39,161 bases of DNA from Candidatus Poseidoniia archaeon (GCA_029936395.1 JAPYSW010000009.1:1-39161), one strand, 5' to 3'. Positions 1 to 7,741 are shown, counted from the stretch's first letter. A program made the numbers and translations. Notes: generated from the sequence alone by a model not told the origin.

Positions 1-1
1 T

Positions 2-11
2 TTTATATAAG
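2..11 (+). promoter_or_regulatory. TATA box of the Sec61-beta gene
   Basis: TTTATATAAG is centred about 25 bases before the ATG at 31. This is the spacing of an archaeal TATA box to a transcript that begins at or next to the start codon. Confidence 0.6.
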
Positions 12-30
12 ACATTGAAGTCGAAAAACT

Positions 31-276
31 ATGGCAAAAGAAAAAAAGACTCAAGGTTTCCAATCGGCCGCAGGTTTAATTCGTTACTTTGATGCTGAAG
101 ATAGTAACGCCATTCAAATCACTAAATGGGCAGTTATTCTTACATGTATTCTAACTATAATGGTCGTAGAAATTACAGAAGCAGTAGGTAGAGAAGTCGG
201 TGCTTATGTTTTAGCAGTTGGTGTAGTTATTATCATTATAAATGAAATACGATCCCGAAGAAGCGACACTGTATAA
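31..276 (+). CDS. secG: Preprotein translocase Sec61-beta/SecG subunit, atypical two-TM form
   Basis: Small subunit of the SecYEG/Sec61 protein-conducting channel in the cytoplasmic membrane. The N-terminal half carries the archaeal Sec61-beta signature: a basic start, then GFQSAAGLIRYFD at residues 9-21, close to the SAGLIRYMDE segment of Methanocaldococcus SecG as I recall it. A membrane helix follows at about 33-48. Sec61-beta is normally about 50-60 residues with a single tail-anchoring helix. This protein has 81 residues and a second hydrophobic stretch at about 57-72, then a basic tail RSRR that would favour a cytosolic C terminus. It has its own TATA box. The family call is firm from the N-terminal motif; the two-helix topology is read from hydrophobicity only. 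Confidence 0.75.
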   Translation: MAKEKKTQGFQSAAGLIRYFDAEDSNAIQITKWAVILTCILTIMVVEITEAVGREVGAYVLAVGVVIIIINEIRSRRSDTV

Positions 277-285
277 TTTTATTAA
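276..285 (+). promoter_or_regulatory. TATA box of the transglutaminase-like gene
   Basis: An AT-rich ATTTTATTAA element begins at the last base of the preceding stop codon. It is centred about 28 bases before the ATG at 309, consistent with a separate leaderless transcript. Confidence 0.45.
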
Positions 286-308
286 TCTATATTCTTATCA
301 TAGATACA

Positions 309-1532
309 ATGCAACTTTGTGACTTTTGTGGATTCGTCATTGGTCAAGATGATAATCAGTGTAAGAATTGTTCTTCACAAGTAGCAGGCCGTGAAATAAT
401 CAAAGAAGATAATCATTTCAAAGTATTACCACCAAAACCAAAAAATGAAAGTGTAATTTACACACCGCCACGGAGATGGGGACGTTATATTCCAAGAAAA
501 ACCATAGCTTTACTTTTAGTGATAGGACTTGTAATGGCACCACAAACCCAGGTTTTGATTAAGGATGGAAAGGAATATTGGGATGATCTTAATACTCCAT
601 ATTACAACATACCTCAAACTCTTGAATTGACACTAATTCGTAACTTTACTATATATTTACCAGGAGAGAAAGGTTTTTCGGATTACAAGCTAATATTGAG
701 CAAACCAGATAACAGACCTTTGTGGCCTCAACAAGATGCTAATACTTGGCAAGAAGTCCATAGCATATCGGTTTATCCTGATTACGTCGAAAGTGAAACT
801 GGAAGAATGGAATGGAATGGAACCATAAAAGAAGGTGAAAGACATTACATCGAAGTCGAATACAAAGTAAGTGTTAACACGTTAAGACCGGACTTAACTC
901 CTGAAGACTCAGGCACCTTAGAAGACATCCCTGCAGGATATGAGAAATACTTAGATGATGAGTGGCTAATAGAACCTAGTTTACCAGTAATAAGTGAATT
1001 GGCAGCTCAAATGGTAAATGGTACTGAAGGTAATGTCATTCAAATTCTCCAAAATATATTTGATTATATTATGGATGGATATAGCTATGAAAAATCTTCA
1101 ATACCTAAAAGTTGTCCGGAAAGTATAGAGCAAGGCTATGGAGATTGCGATGATTTTTCAATTCTATTCGCCTCAATTGCCAGAGCTGCAGGAATTCCTT
1201 CATGGCTGGAATTAGGCAAAATACCGGCATTTGTAGATAGTCAAAATGGCAAGTGTGATTTGAAAGATTGGGGAGGTCATGCGTGGGTTAATGCAATAGT
1301 ACCTCTAAGTGATGGAACAATTACTACTGTAAATATAGACATAGCGAACTCATACTTTATGTGGATGCCAGCATATCGAATCTCAGACTGGGTTGATGAT
1401 GGAAATGGAGATAATTTATACTCTTACTATTATTTGTTTTCAAGTCAGGGAACTGCTCAAGCTAACTATTTGGAAAACTCTTATGTTTCAGACTGCGAAT
1501 TGACCGGAAATCTAAAATTAGAACAACTATGA
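309..1532 (+). CDS. Membrane-anchored transglutaminase-like protein with N-terminal zinc ribbon
   Basis: The protein opens with a zinc ribbon (C4-x2-C7 and C18-x2-C21). A basic linker and one membrane helix at about 65-84 follow, then a large domain probably outside the cell. A transglutaminase-like (papain-fold) domain at about 230-375 shows the triad in the family's order: Cys280 in GYGDCDD, His324 in GGHAWV, Asp344 in NIDIA. Families of this fold act as peptidases, amidases or crosslinking enzymes; the substrate cannot be told from sequence. The intact triad argues for activity. The ribbon on the cytosolic side and the catalytic domain outside imply a transmembrane linkage. Its end overlaps the next gene by ATGA, so the two are probably co-translated. 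No signal peptide other than the internal helix is visible. Confidence 0.8.
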   Translation: MQLCDFCGFVIGQDDNQCKNCSSQVAGREIIKEDNHFKVLPPKPKNESVIYTPPRRWGRYIPRKTIALLLVIGLVMAPQTQVLIKDGKEYWDDLNTPYYNIPQTLELTLIRNFTIYLPGEKGFSDYKLILSKPDNRPLWPQQDANTWQEVHSISVYPDYVESETGRMEWNGTIKEGERHYIEVEYKVSVNTLRPDLTPEDSGTLEDIPAGYEKYLDDEWLIEPSLPVISELAAQMVNGTEGNVIQILQNIFDYIMDGYSYEKSSIPKSCPESIEQGYGDCDDFSILFASIARAAGIPSWLELGKIPAFVDSQNGKCDLKDWGGHAWVNAIVPLSDGTITTVNIDIANSYFMWMPAYRISDWVDDGNGDNLYSYYYLFSSQGTAQANYLENSYVSDCELTGNLKLEQL

Positions 1533-1960
1533 AGATTACCAAATTTAGAACTGATGAGCTCGATGATCTTATGATATTTCTAGATTCCAATCTTGAGGAA
1601 AACTATGAAAAGAAAGTTTTCTTAAACATAAGACAAAGATGGCCTGAAGGATTTTTAATTATAAAAAACAAAGAAACAATAGTTGGAACATGTTGTGGTG
1701 CAATTTTACCAAATGAAAAATTGAGAATACTTATTTTGGTTCTTCATGAAGATTATCAAGGGAAAGGGATTGGAAAACAACTCATGAATCTTATAATTAA
1801 AGAGAGTATTATATTCGGTATAAAAAAAGTCACTCTAGAAGCTAGGAAGGATTCAAAGGCTATAACTTTTTATCGAAAACTAGGCTTTTCCAGTGTAGAC
1901 GTTTTACCTTGCTATTATCAGGATGGTTGCGATGGAATAGTGATGGAAAAACACCTATAA
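1529..1960 (+). CDS. GNAT-family N-acetyltransferase
   Basis: A 143-residue protein, the usual length of a single GNAT domain. It transfers an acetyl group from acetyl-CoA to an amine, with substrate unknown. The acetyl-CoA-binding loop of motif A is visible as QGKGIGK at residues 77-83, preceded by the hydrophobic strand LRILILVLHEDY. The C-terminal motif ends in AITFYRKLGF, typical of RimI-like enzymes. The ATG overlaps the stop of the transglutaminase-like gene by four bases, so expression is likely coupled. A role in modifying a protein amino terminus or a small metabolite is equally possible. Confidence 0.85.
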   Translation: MKITKFRTDELDDLMIFLDSNLEENYEKKVFLNIRQRWPEGFLIIKNKETIVGTCCGAILPNEKLRILILVLHEDYQGKGIGKQLMNLIIKESIIFGIKKVTLEARKDSKAITFYRKLGFSSVDVLPCYYQDGCDGIVMEKHL

Positions 1961-1994
1961 ACTGAAAATTTATCGACGAGCAATACCCCAAGCC

Positions 1995-2002
1995 TTTTAT
2001 AG
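1995..2002 (+). promoter_or_regulatory. TATA box of the TFB gene
   Basis: TTTTATAG lies 41-48 bases before the ATG at 2043. A transcript from here would carry a leader of roughly 15-20 bases, longer than most units in this window. Confidence 0.5.
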
Positions 2003-2042
2003 TGCCTTCAATCCACACAAAACCCAGTTAAATGGTGAAAAC

Positions 2043-2978
2043 ATGAAATCTGAAAATGAAGAAGAGGAAGTTGATGAAGTTACGACCTGTCCTGATTGTA
2101 AAAGCACTCACCTTAAGAGAGATTACGATCATGCCGAAATTGTGTGCGCTGACTGCGGACTTGTTTTAGAAGAAAATATCGTTGACACTGGACCTGAATG
2201 GAGAGCTTTCGATATGCAACAAGAAAACGCTCTTGCAAGAGCGGGACCACCTATGTCCACAACTCTTCCCGACAAAGGATTATCAACTGAAATTTCTCCA
2301 ACAAATCGAGATTATTATGGCAGATCAATTTCCAATCGAAACCAATCTATGCTTTTCAGAATGAGAAAATGGCAAAGACGAGCTCGAGCTTCTAAATCAG
2401 CTGAAAGAAATATGGCAGTAGCCATGAGAGAAATGCAGGCTGTTGCTACTAATTTAAAATTACCAAGAAGAATTCAAGAGACTGCTGCTTTCATTTACAG
2501 AAGAGCCATACAAGAACAATCGCTAAGTGGTAGAGCTATTGAAATGGTTGCCTGTGCTGCTTTGTATGCAGCCTGTAGACAAGAAGGAGTTCCAAGGACT
2601 CTAACTGAAATTAGTAGACATAGTAGATATTCAAGGAAAGAAATTTCCCGAACATATCAAGTCATGGTGAAAGCATTGAAAATGCATTCTATGCCTCCAC
2701 TTCCGGAAGATTACTTACCTAGAATTTGCTCTAAATTAGAATTATCTCCAAAAGTAGAAGGTGCTGCTAGAGATTTACTAAGGGCTGCTCAAGATGTTCC
2801 TTTGACAAACTCAGTACCCATCTCATTAGCTGCGGCTGCAGTTTACATTGCATCTATCGTCAATAATGAGCGAAGAAAACAGAAAGATGTCGCAAGAGCT
2901 GCTGACCTAACTGAAGTAACCATAAGAAGTCGTTACAAAGAAATGGCACAGTTTCTAAACATAGATATTCATATCTAA
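2043..2978 (+). CDS. tfb: Transcription initiation factor B (TFB, TFIIB homologue)
   Basis: General archaeal transcription factor that binds the TBP-TATA complex and recruits RNA polymerase. The order is classical. A zinc ribbon has C16-x2-C19 and C35-x2-C38. The B-reader/linker region holds the conserved GPEWRAFD at about 50-57. Two cyclin-like repeats follow at roughly 115-205 and 210-305, each with the AAALYAACR- or AAAAVYIAS-type helix; the second includes the helix-turn-helix (DLTEVTIRSRYKEM) that contacts the BRE. At 311 residues it is full length. An acidic leader of about 14 residues precedes the ribbon. Only one copy is in this window, so whether it is the main TFB or a paralogue is not decidable. 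Confidence 0.97.
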   Translation: MKSENEEEEVDEVTTCPDCKSTHLKRDYDHAEIVCADCGLVLEENIVDTGPEWRAFDMQQENALARAGPPMSTTLPDKGLSTEISPTNRDYYGRSISNRNQSMLFRMRKWQRRARASKSAERNMAVAMREMQAVATNLKLPRRIQETAAFIYRRAIQEQSLSGRAIEMVACAALYAACRQEGVPRTLTEISRHSRYSRKEISRTYQVMVKALKMHSMPPLPEDYLPRICSKLELSPKVEGAARDLLRAAQDVPLTNSVPISLAAAAVYIASIVNNERRKQKDVARAADLTEVTIRSRYKEMAQFLNIDIHI

Positions 2979-3005
2979 GCAGTTCTTAATCCGTAAAGTA
3001 TTCGG

Positions 3006-3599
3006 ATGATTAATGAACAAATTTACCGGCGTTTCAACCACACCGTTGCCGCGTGTTTTGTAATTTATTTTCTTTTCCCAGAATACATTCTAGGAATTCA
3101 AAGAGAATATACCATACTGCTTTTTTGGATTTTTATAGTAGCTGTAGACTATTTACGTTTGAACAAAGATTTGAAAGTCCTTGGAATGCGTAATTATGAA
3201 AATAATAGAATTGCTGGATTTGTGTGGTTTGCTACAGGAACATGTTTAATATTGGGACTGTATGAACTAAATCTAGTCCCTCAAAGCTTAGCTATTGCAA
3301 CTATAATCATGGCTGCATTTACAGATCCCCTTATTGGTGAAGCAAATCAAAAGTTTGGAGACAAATGGGGAATTGGATTAGGACTATTATGTAGTTTTTT
3401 AATTTACCAATTGATCATTGGAGTATTATTCTACTCAATTATAGGAAGTATTATTGCTGTAGCATCTGAAAGACCTAAAATTAAATGGTTTGACGATGAT
3501 TTAGCAATGCAACTAATTCCAATACTTGTTTTAACTCTTTTATCATTAATAGATTTTAGCCCTAATCTTCCTCAAGAAATATTAGGAGGGGATTTATGA
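3006..3599 (+). CDS. Polyprenol/dolichol kinase-like membrane protein (SEC59/DGK1/VTE5 group)
   Basis: A hydrophobic protein of 197 residues with about six membrane segments. Features match the CTP-dependent lipid kinase/cytidylyltransferase-like group: RNYENNRIAGFVWFATG at about 62-78, the acidic loop AFTDPLIGE followed by FGDKWG, and near the end a Glu plus a run of three Asp (SERPKIKWFDDDLAM) before a prolyl hydrophobic segment. Members phosphorylate dolichol, phytol or diacylglycerol using CTP. In an archaeon the likely substrate is a polyprenol used for glycan carriers or lipid recycling. Length fits this group and is shorter than bacterial CdsA. The family match was judged by eye, so the exact substrate is a guess. 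Its stop overlaps the next small gene by ATGA. Confidence 0.6.
   Translation: MINEQIYRRFNHTVAACFVIYFLFPEYILGIQREYTILLFWIFIVAVDYLRLNKDLKVLGMRNYENNRIAGFVWFATGTCLILGLYELNLVPQSLAIATIIMAAFTDPLIGEANQKFGDKWGIGLGLLCSFLIYQLIIGVLFYSIIGSIIAVASERPKIKWFDDDLAMQLIPILVLTLLSLIDFSPNLPQEILGGDL
3584..3589 (+). promoter_or_regulatory. Strong Shine-Dalgarno site for the 55-residue gene
   Basis: AGGAGG followed by two more G, six bases before the ATG at 3596. It lies inside the end of the upstream gene and is the main evidence that the short downstream frame is translated. Confidence 0.75.
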
Positions 3600-3763
3600 A
3601 AATAACTAGAATTTACATATATCTAATGTACATTATAGTCATATTTTCCATAATTATGTTTATTTCTGAAGAACATTATATTATAGCCAGTCTATTATTT
3701 TTAGGAAATATGATACCTGGATACGCTATGGCCACATCGTTGATGGAGAAAAATGGAAATTAA
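3596..3763 (+). CDS. Small hydrophobic protein, 55 residues, two membrane helices
   Basis: A short gene of unknown function. The reading frame encodes a basic start (MKITRIYIY), a membrane helix at about 7-23, a short EEH turn and a second hydrophobic stretch at about 28-46, ending in MEKNGN. Support for translation is good: a near-perfect AGGAGG six bases upstream, an ATGA overlap with the polyprenol-kinase-like gene, and an 11-base overlap into the M24 peptidase gene. It may be a subunit or stabiliser of the membrane enzyme encoded just before it. I recognise no family. Confidence 0.65.
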   Translation: MKITRIYIYLMYIIVIFSIIMFISEEHYIIASLLFLGNMIPGYAMATSLMEKNGN

Positions 3764-4850
3764 TTATAAAAGAAGATGGGACCAAATTCGCTCGAATTTA
3801 TCCGATAGAGACGCTTTCGTTGCATCCTTACCTGGAAATACTAGGTACCTAGGAAATTCTGAAGCTCCACCCGGTTGCCCACCAGGTTCAACAATGAATT
3901 ATGTCATTATACCAAAAAAAGGAGAACCAATTGCCATCACCTCTTCACTAGAAGAACATCGTTGTCGAAATGAATCAGCAATAGATGAAATCAAATCATG
4001 GACTCACTATCCCGATATTAAATCTGATGGAAAAACATCAATCGAAGTTCTAAAGAATACACTTAAAGAAAATAATATTGAAAAGATATATGTGGATAAC
4101 AAAATAAAAGTAGGAAGGAGTGTAAAATCCACTGCAAGCCCTTTTGTAACTGAGATGAGGGGCGTAAAAACGAATGATGAATTGGAAAGAATAAAGAAAG
4201 CCATCAAACAGTCAGATGCAGGACAGGATTTCGCTAAGAACCTTGTAGAATCAGGAAATAATTTAACTGAAAAAGAAGTCAGAGTGGAAATTGATTATTT
4301 CATGGGCCGAAGAGGTATTCAGGAAAATTCATTTACAACAATAATTGCTTCGGGACCAAATGCAGCTCATTCACATCATTCTAACACAAATCGTCAATTG
4401 AAAATTGGAGAACCAGTGATATGTGATTTCGGGGTGTTTTGGGAGGGATATTGTTCTGATATTACAAGAACTTATTTTGTTGGAGGTGAACCTTCAAAAA
4501 AATGGGCTGAAAGATATAATATCGTTTTAGAAGCAAATAGACTTTCTACTGAACAACTTACTGTAGAAAATACTAGTCATAAAGTAGACAATGCTGGAAG
4601 AAAATTTATACAAAAAAAAGGATATGGTAGAAACTTTGTACACGGAACAGGACATGGTTTTGGACTAGAGATACATGAATTCCCTTCTTTAACATATAAA
4701 TCAAAAACAATCATAAAGGATTCAATGGCCGTCACTATTGAACCAGGAATCTATATTCCTGATAAAGGGGGAATACGTATTGAAGATGATGTATTGGTAA
4801 GTGGAAAAGACCCAACTATTTTAACTAAAGCTGAAAAGGAGCTGTATTGA
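3753..4850 (+). CDS. M24-family metallopeptidase (Xaa-Pro aminopeptidase-like)
   Basis: Pita-bread-fold aminopeptidase, probably releasing the N-terminal residue of peptides with proline in second position. The N-terminal creatinase-like domain (about 1-130) precedes the catalytic domain. All five dinuclear-metal ligands can be placed: Asp225 (CDFGV), Asp236 (SDITRTYF), His301 (GTGHGFG), Glu330 (EPGIYI) and Glu344 (RIEDDVLV). The additional active-site His is probably in HSHHS at about 208-212. At 365 residues it has the normal size for short archaeal and bacterial prolidase-like enzymes. It follows the 55-residue gene with an 11-base overlap and leads into elp3. Prolidase rather than aminopeptidase activity is possible. 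Confidence 0.88.
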   Translation: MEINYKRRWDQIRSNLSDRDAFVASLPGNTRYLGNSEAPPGCPPGSTMNYVIIPKKGEPIAITSSLEEHRCRNESAIDEIKSWTHYPDIKSDGKTSIEVLKNTLKENNIEKIYVDNKIKVGRSVKSTASPFVTEMRGVKTNDELERIKKAIKQSDAGQDFAKNLVESGNNLTEKEVRVEIDYFMGRRGIQENSFTTIIASGPNAAHSHHSNTNRQLKIGEPVICDFGVFWEGYCSDITRTYFVGGEPSKKWAERYNIVLEANRLSTEQLTVENTSHKVDNAGRKFIQKKGYGRNFVHGTGHGFGLEIHEFPSLTYKSKTIIKDSMAVTIEPGIYIPDKGGIRIEDDVLVSGKDPTILTKAEKELY

Positions 4851-6352
4851 ATATGGAAGAAGCTCAATTAGTGGTTAATCGTCTTTTGGAAAAAGAACCG
4901 AAAACTAGACAAGAAATTCAATTAATTAAATTAGAAGTTGCACGAGAAGGGAAATTTTCGAGTATTCCACCGAATAATCAACTTCTTGCAAAAATAGATG
5001 CAAAGAAAGAACCTGAACTAGCTAAATTACTCCGTGTAAAACCAATGAGAACTAGTGCTGGAGTAACACCTGTAGCAATTATGACTTCACCTGCACCTTG
5101 TCCACATGGAACTTGTACCTATTGCCCCGGAGGACCTACAAATGAAAGTCCACAATCATATACGGGACATGAACCTGCTGCCCGAAGAGGCAAACGTCAT
5201 AATTATAATTCGAGATCTCAAGTGAAATCCAGACTGGAACAATATGTCCGAAATGGACACCCTACTGAGAAAGTTGAAATAATTATAATGGGTGGGACAT
5301 TCACTGCAAGAACTCCAGATTATCAAGATGAATTTCTAAAAGGGGCTTTTGCCACTCTTAATGGAAAAGAATTGCCCTTAGAAGAGGCCTTACAAGTCAA
5401 TGCAGGAGCAAAACACAAATGTGTAGCTCTGACTATGGAAACTCGTCCAACTGAATGTACCCCTTGGACTGTGTTCCAAATGCGAAAGCAGGGAGCTACT
5501 AGAGTCGAAATAGGAGTACAATGCTTAGATGATGGAGTGCATGACAAATTGAATCGTCAACAATCAGTTGATGATGTCATTAAAGCAACTAAATTATTGA
5601 AGGAAGCGGGATTCAAAGTAGTTTACCACATGATGCCTGGATTGCCTGGGATGAATCCTGAAACGGATCTTAGAGATTTTAAGAGATTATTTGAAGAAGA
5701 AGATTTCCAACCAGATATGCTGAAATTATACCCTACATTACTTGTCAAAGGTTCTCCTTTATCACGTAATCCTGGAGATTTTGTACCTTATGATACTGAA
5801 ACTGCTGCAAATCTAATAGCTAGCCTAAAAGAAATGGTACCCCCATACGTCCGAATTCAGAGAATTCAAAGAGATATTCCAAAACCCCAGATTATAGCTG
5901 GTGTAATGAATTCAAACTTACGGCAATATGCAAGAAGAGAATTGAAGGCTCGTGGAAAAAAATGTAGATGTATTAACTGTAGAGAACTTTGGAGAGCTCA
6001 AATTGATCCTAAAACAGCAGAGCTTAAAGAAATCATATACAAATCCAGTGGCGGTACTGAACACTTTATTTCTTATGAATCTGGTTCGAAACTTCTAGCA
6101 TATTTAAGACTAAGATTCGATGATAATGCAACGGTTAGAGAACTAAAAGTTACTGGACAGGCTGCAGATATTGGAAAAACCGGTACTGGAGTACAACACA
6201 TGGGACTGGGCAGTAAGTTAATGAAAATAGCTGAAGAAAAATCGAAAGCTTATTCTAAAATTAGAGTTACACATGGACCTGGAACAAGACTATATTATGA
6301 AAAATTAGGATACACTCTAAAAGAATATTATATGGTTAAAGATTTGGCATAA
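4847..6352 (+). CDS. elp3: Elp3: radical SAM/acetyltransferase, tRNA U34 carboxymethyl-type modification
   Basis: Archaeal Elp3 acts alone to place an acetyl-derived carboxymethyl group on wobble uridine of tRNA, using SAM and acetyl-CoA. The iron-sulfur cysteines are visible in CPHGTCTYCPGG near residues 85-93, followed by the family's GHEPAARRG. The radical SAM barrel spans about 75-340. A further Cys cluster, KKCRCINCRE, lies near 365-375. The GNAT domain closes the protein with HMGLGSKLM and the YYEKLGY ending. Two starts compete. TTG at 4847 overlaps the previous stop and sits 5 bases after AGGAG (4837-4841); ATG at 4853 sits 11 bases after it. I favour TTG from spacing, but only two residues differ. 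Confidence 0.95.
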   Translation: MNMEEAQLVVNRLLEKEPKTRQEIQLIKLEVAREGKFSSIPPNNQLLAKIDAKKEPELAKLLRVKPMRTSAGVTPVAIMTSPAPCPHGTCTYCPGGPTNESPQSYTGHEPAARRGKRHNYNSRSQVKSRLEQYVRNGHPTEKVEIIIMGGTFTARTPDYQDEFLKGAFATLNGKELPLEEALQVNAGAKHKCVALTMETRPTECTPWTVFQMRKQGATRVEIGVQCLDDGVHDKLNRQQSVDDVIKATKLLKEAGFKVVYHMMPGLPGMNPETDLRDFKRLFEEEDFQPDMLKLYPTLLVKGSPLSRNPGDFVPYDTETAANLIASLKEMVPPYVRIQRIQRDIPKPQIIAGVMNSNLRQYARRELKARGKKCRCINCRELWRAQIDPKTAELKEIIYKSSGGTEHFISYESGSKLLAYLRLRFDDNATVRELKVTGQAADIGKTGTGVQHMGLGSKLMKIAEEKSKAYSKIRVTHGPGTRLYYEKLGYTLKEYYMVKDLA

Positions 6353-6356
6353 TATT

Positions 6357-7289
6357 ATGCCTAAATTAGAAATTAAGGATACTATCTCGGATTCAAACTG
6401 GATTAAACATATAGAATCTCTTCAAAATATTAAAGATGTTGTTGGAACAAAACAGAATCTTGCTAGAGCTCTAAAAAAGTCAATAATAAATGACTTACCT
6501 AAAGAACCATTTGGTATTCTTCTATCTGGAGGTGTGGATTCATCAATCATTGCTAAAATATGTAAGGATGATAATGCTTCTTTTAGATGTTTTTGCGTTG
6601 GAATCGAAGGTTCTGAAGATCTTAAAGTGGCTAAAGAAATCGCAATTTTATTAGATTTAGAACTCGTTTCCAAAGAATTTGAACTTGACGAAATTGAACA
6701 ATTGTTAATGAAAGTTATAGATATATTGCCACGTCCAATAATTCATGATGATAATTATATTGAATATATGGTTAAAGTGTCTGTATCTGCAGTCTTACTT
6801 GCAGCAATAAGTTTAGGTGACGAGAAAATATTTTTCAGTGGAATCGGAGCTGAAGAATTATTTGCAGGTTATCAAAGACACGTAAAATCAGTTGGTGAAG
6901 GAGGTACGTGGAGAGGTATGGATATCAAAGGACTTGAGGAAGAGAGCTGGGAGGGATTGAAACGTCTAAATAATCTTGTAATTTCAAGAGATAAATTAAT
7001 CTCTGAAAGTGTTGCAAAAGAAATTATTAGCCCTTATATTGATGATAAACTTATAGTTTTAGCAATGAGTCTATCTACTGATGAAAAAATAGACTCTACG
7101 ACAAACAAAAAGATTTTACGAGAAATTGCCGATGATCTCGGCGTTCCAAAAGAAGCTTCAGCTCGTAAAAAGAAAGGAGCCCAATATGGAAGTAATTTTG
7201 ATAAGGCTATTACAAAATTAGCCAAAAAAAATGGATTCAAATTAAAGAAGAGATACTTAGACAGTCTGATTGCAAAGAAAAGGATATGA
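6357..7289 (+). CDS. Asparagine-synthase-type ATP pyrophosphatase without glutaminase domain
   Basis: PP-loop ATP pyrophosphatase that activates a carboxylate or similar group by adenylation. The P-loop LLSGGVDSSI has SGGVDSS at 57-63. The asparagine-synthase signature appears as FSGIGAEELFAGYQRH at about 161-176, corresponding to SGxGxDELFGGY of AsnB. AsnB enzymes start with an N-terminal glutaminase domain whose catalytic residue is Cys2; here there is none. The 310 residues hold only about 40 residues before the synthase domain, so ammonia or another amine would have to come from elsewhere. The gene begins four bases after elp3 and is probably co-transcribed. It could be an ammonia-dependent asparagine synthetase or a specialised amidating or tRNA-modifying enzyme. 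Confidence 0.75.
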   Translation: MPKLEIKDTISDSNWIKHIESLQNIKDVVGTKQNLARALKKSIINDLPKEPFGILLSGGVDSSIIAKICKDDNASFRCFCVGIEGSEDLKVAKEIAILLDLELVSKEFELDEIEQLLMKVIDILPRPIIHDDNYIEYMVKVSVSAVLLAAISLGDEKIFFSGIGAEELFAGYQRHVKSVGEGGTWRGMDIKGLEEESWEGLKRLNNLVISRDKLISESVAKEIISPYIDDKLIVLAMSLSTDEKIDSTTNKKILREIADDLGVPKEASARKKKGAQYGSNFDKAITKLAKKNGFKLKKRYLDSLIAKKRI

Positions 7290-7292
7290 CAA

Positions 7293-7303
7293 TTTTATAA
7301 ATA
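7293..7303 (+). promoter_or_regulatory. TATA box of the Cys-rich mini-protein gene
   Basis: TTTTATAAATA lies just after the upstream stop, centred about 25 bases before the ATG at 7323. It indicates an independent leaderless transcript. Confidence 0.6.
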
Positions 7304-7322
7304 AGCATCTTACTGAATAAAT

Positions 7323-7514
7323 ATGGGAAAATACGTTTGTCATAATTGTGACATGTCTGTTGCAGCAATGAACTGTGGAGCATGTGGTAAAGAATTAGTT
7401 CACGACACCCTTACTAAGGATGATGGAACCACAGTAGATGTTTCGAAGTGTCCTGGTGGTTGTGGAAAGATTAAGTCTCCAATGTGCTGTGGTAATGATA
7501 TGCACGCTCATTAG
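7323..7514 (+). CDS. Cys-rich mini-protein, two predicted zinc sites
   Basis: A 63-residue protein of unknown function. It has eight cysteines in four pairs: C6/C9, C18/C21, C43/C47 and C55/C56, with His at 7, 27, 61 and 63. The first four form a zinc-ribbon-like knuckle (CHNC...CGAC). The second group, CPGGC and CCGND, would form another site. The small size, a strong own TATA box and no membrane segment suggest an abundant cytosolic zinc protein, perhaps an RNA- or protein-binding adaptor. I cannot name a family. Confidence 0.8.
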   Translation: MGKYVCHNCDMSVAAMNCGACGKELVHDTLTKDDGTTVDVSKCPGGCGKIKSPMCCGNDMHAH

Positions 7515-7537
7515 ACTTAGCCTAACCTGTTAAATCA

Positions 7538-7672
7538 CTAGACGAGGGGAGTTGGGGGGTCCGGAACCCATTCAACTTCAGACTTAAAGGTAGTAACAAC
7601 ACCTTGGGTAGGTTTAGTATTAGTTGGAGCTACTTTGACAGATGAATTTTTATTTCTAGCAGTCACGTCCAC
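7538..7672 (-). CDS. Possible 44-residue protein in the 7515-7741 gap
   Basis: The only candidate gene in this 227-base gap. Reading from GTG at 7672, an open frame of 44 codons ends at TAG (7538-7540). The product is polar and ends in a proline-rich stretch (EWVPDPPTPLV). A GTG at 7666 could also start it. TATA-like elements on this strand lie at 7687-7694 and about 7717-7724. An in-frame stop directly precedes the first GTG. The local rise in G+C (7541-7570) corresponds to the Pro codons. No family is recognised, and a chance frame remains quite possible. Confidence 0.4.
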   Translation of the reverse strand: MDVTARNKNSSVKVAPTNTKPTQGVVTTFKSEVEWVPDPPTPLV

Positions 7673-7729
7673 CTAATTAGCCCTACATTAAATACTACAG
7701 TGTGCCCTACTTTAGTGATAAAATAACAC

Positions 7730-7738
7730 TTTTTTTTT
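7730..7738 (+). terminator. T9 tract, possible archaeal terminator
   Basis: Nine consecutive T on the plus strand just before the convergent AAA+ gene ends. Archaeal polymerase terminates at such U-tracts, assisted by FttA. It would stop readthrough from the Cys-rich gene, about 215 bases upstream. Confidence 0.35.
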
Positions 7739-7741
7739 ACC

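Noticed and set aside
44-52. Short A-rich tracts as phase-variable or slippery sites
   Set aside because: They are common in this AT-rich genome and none coincides with a broken frame.
7541-7570. G-rich patch as possible structured RNA or G-quadruplex
   Set aside because: G-runs are too few and unevenly spaced, and the composition is explained by proline codons of the minus-strand frame.
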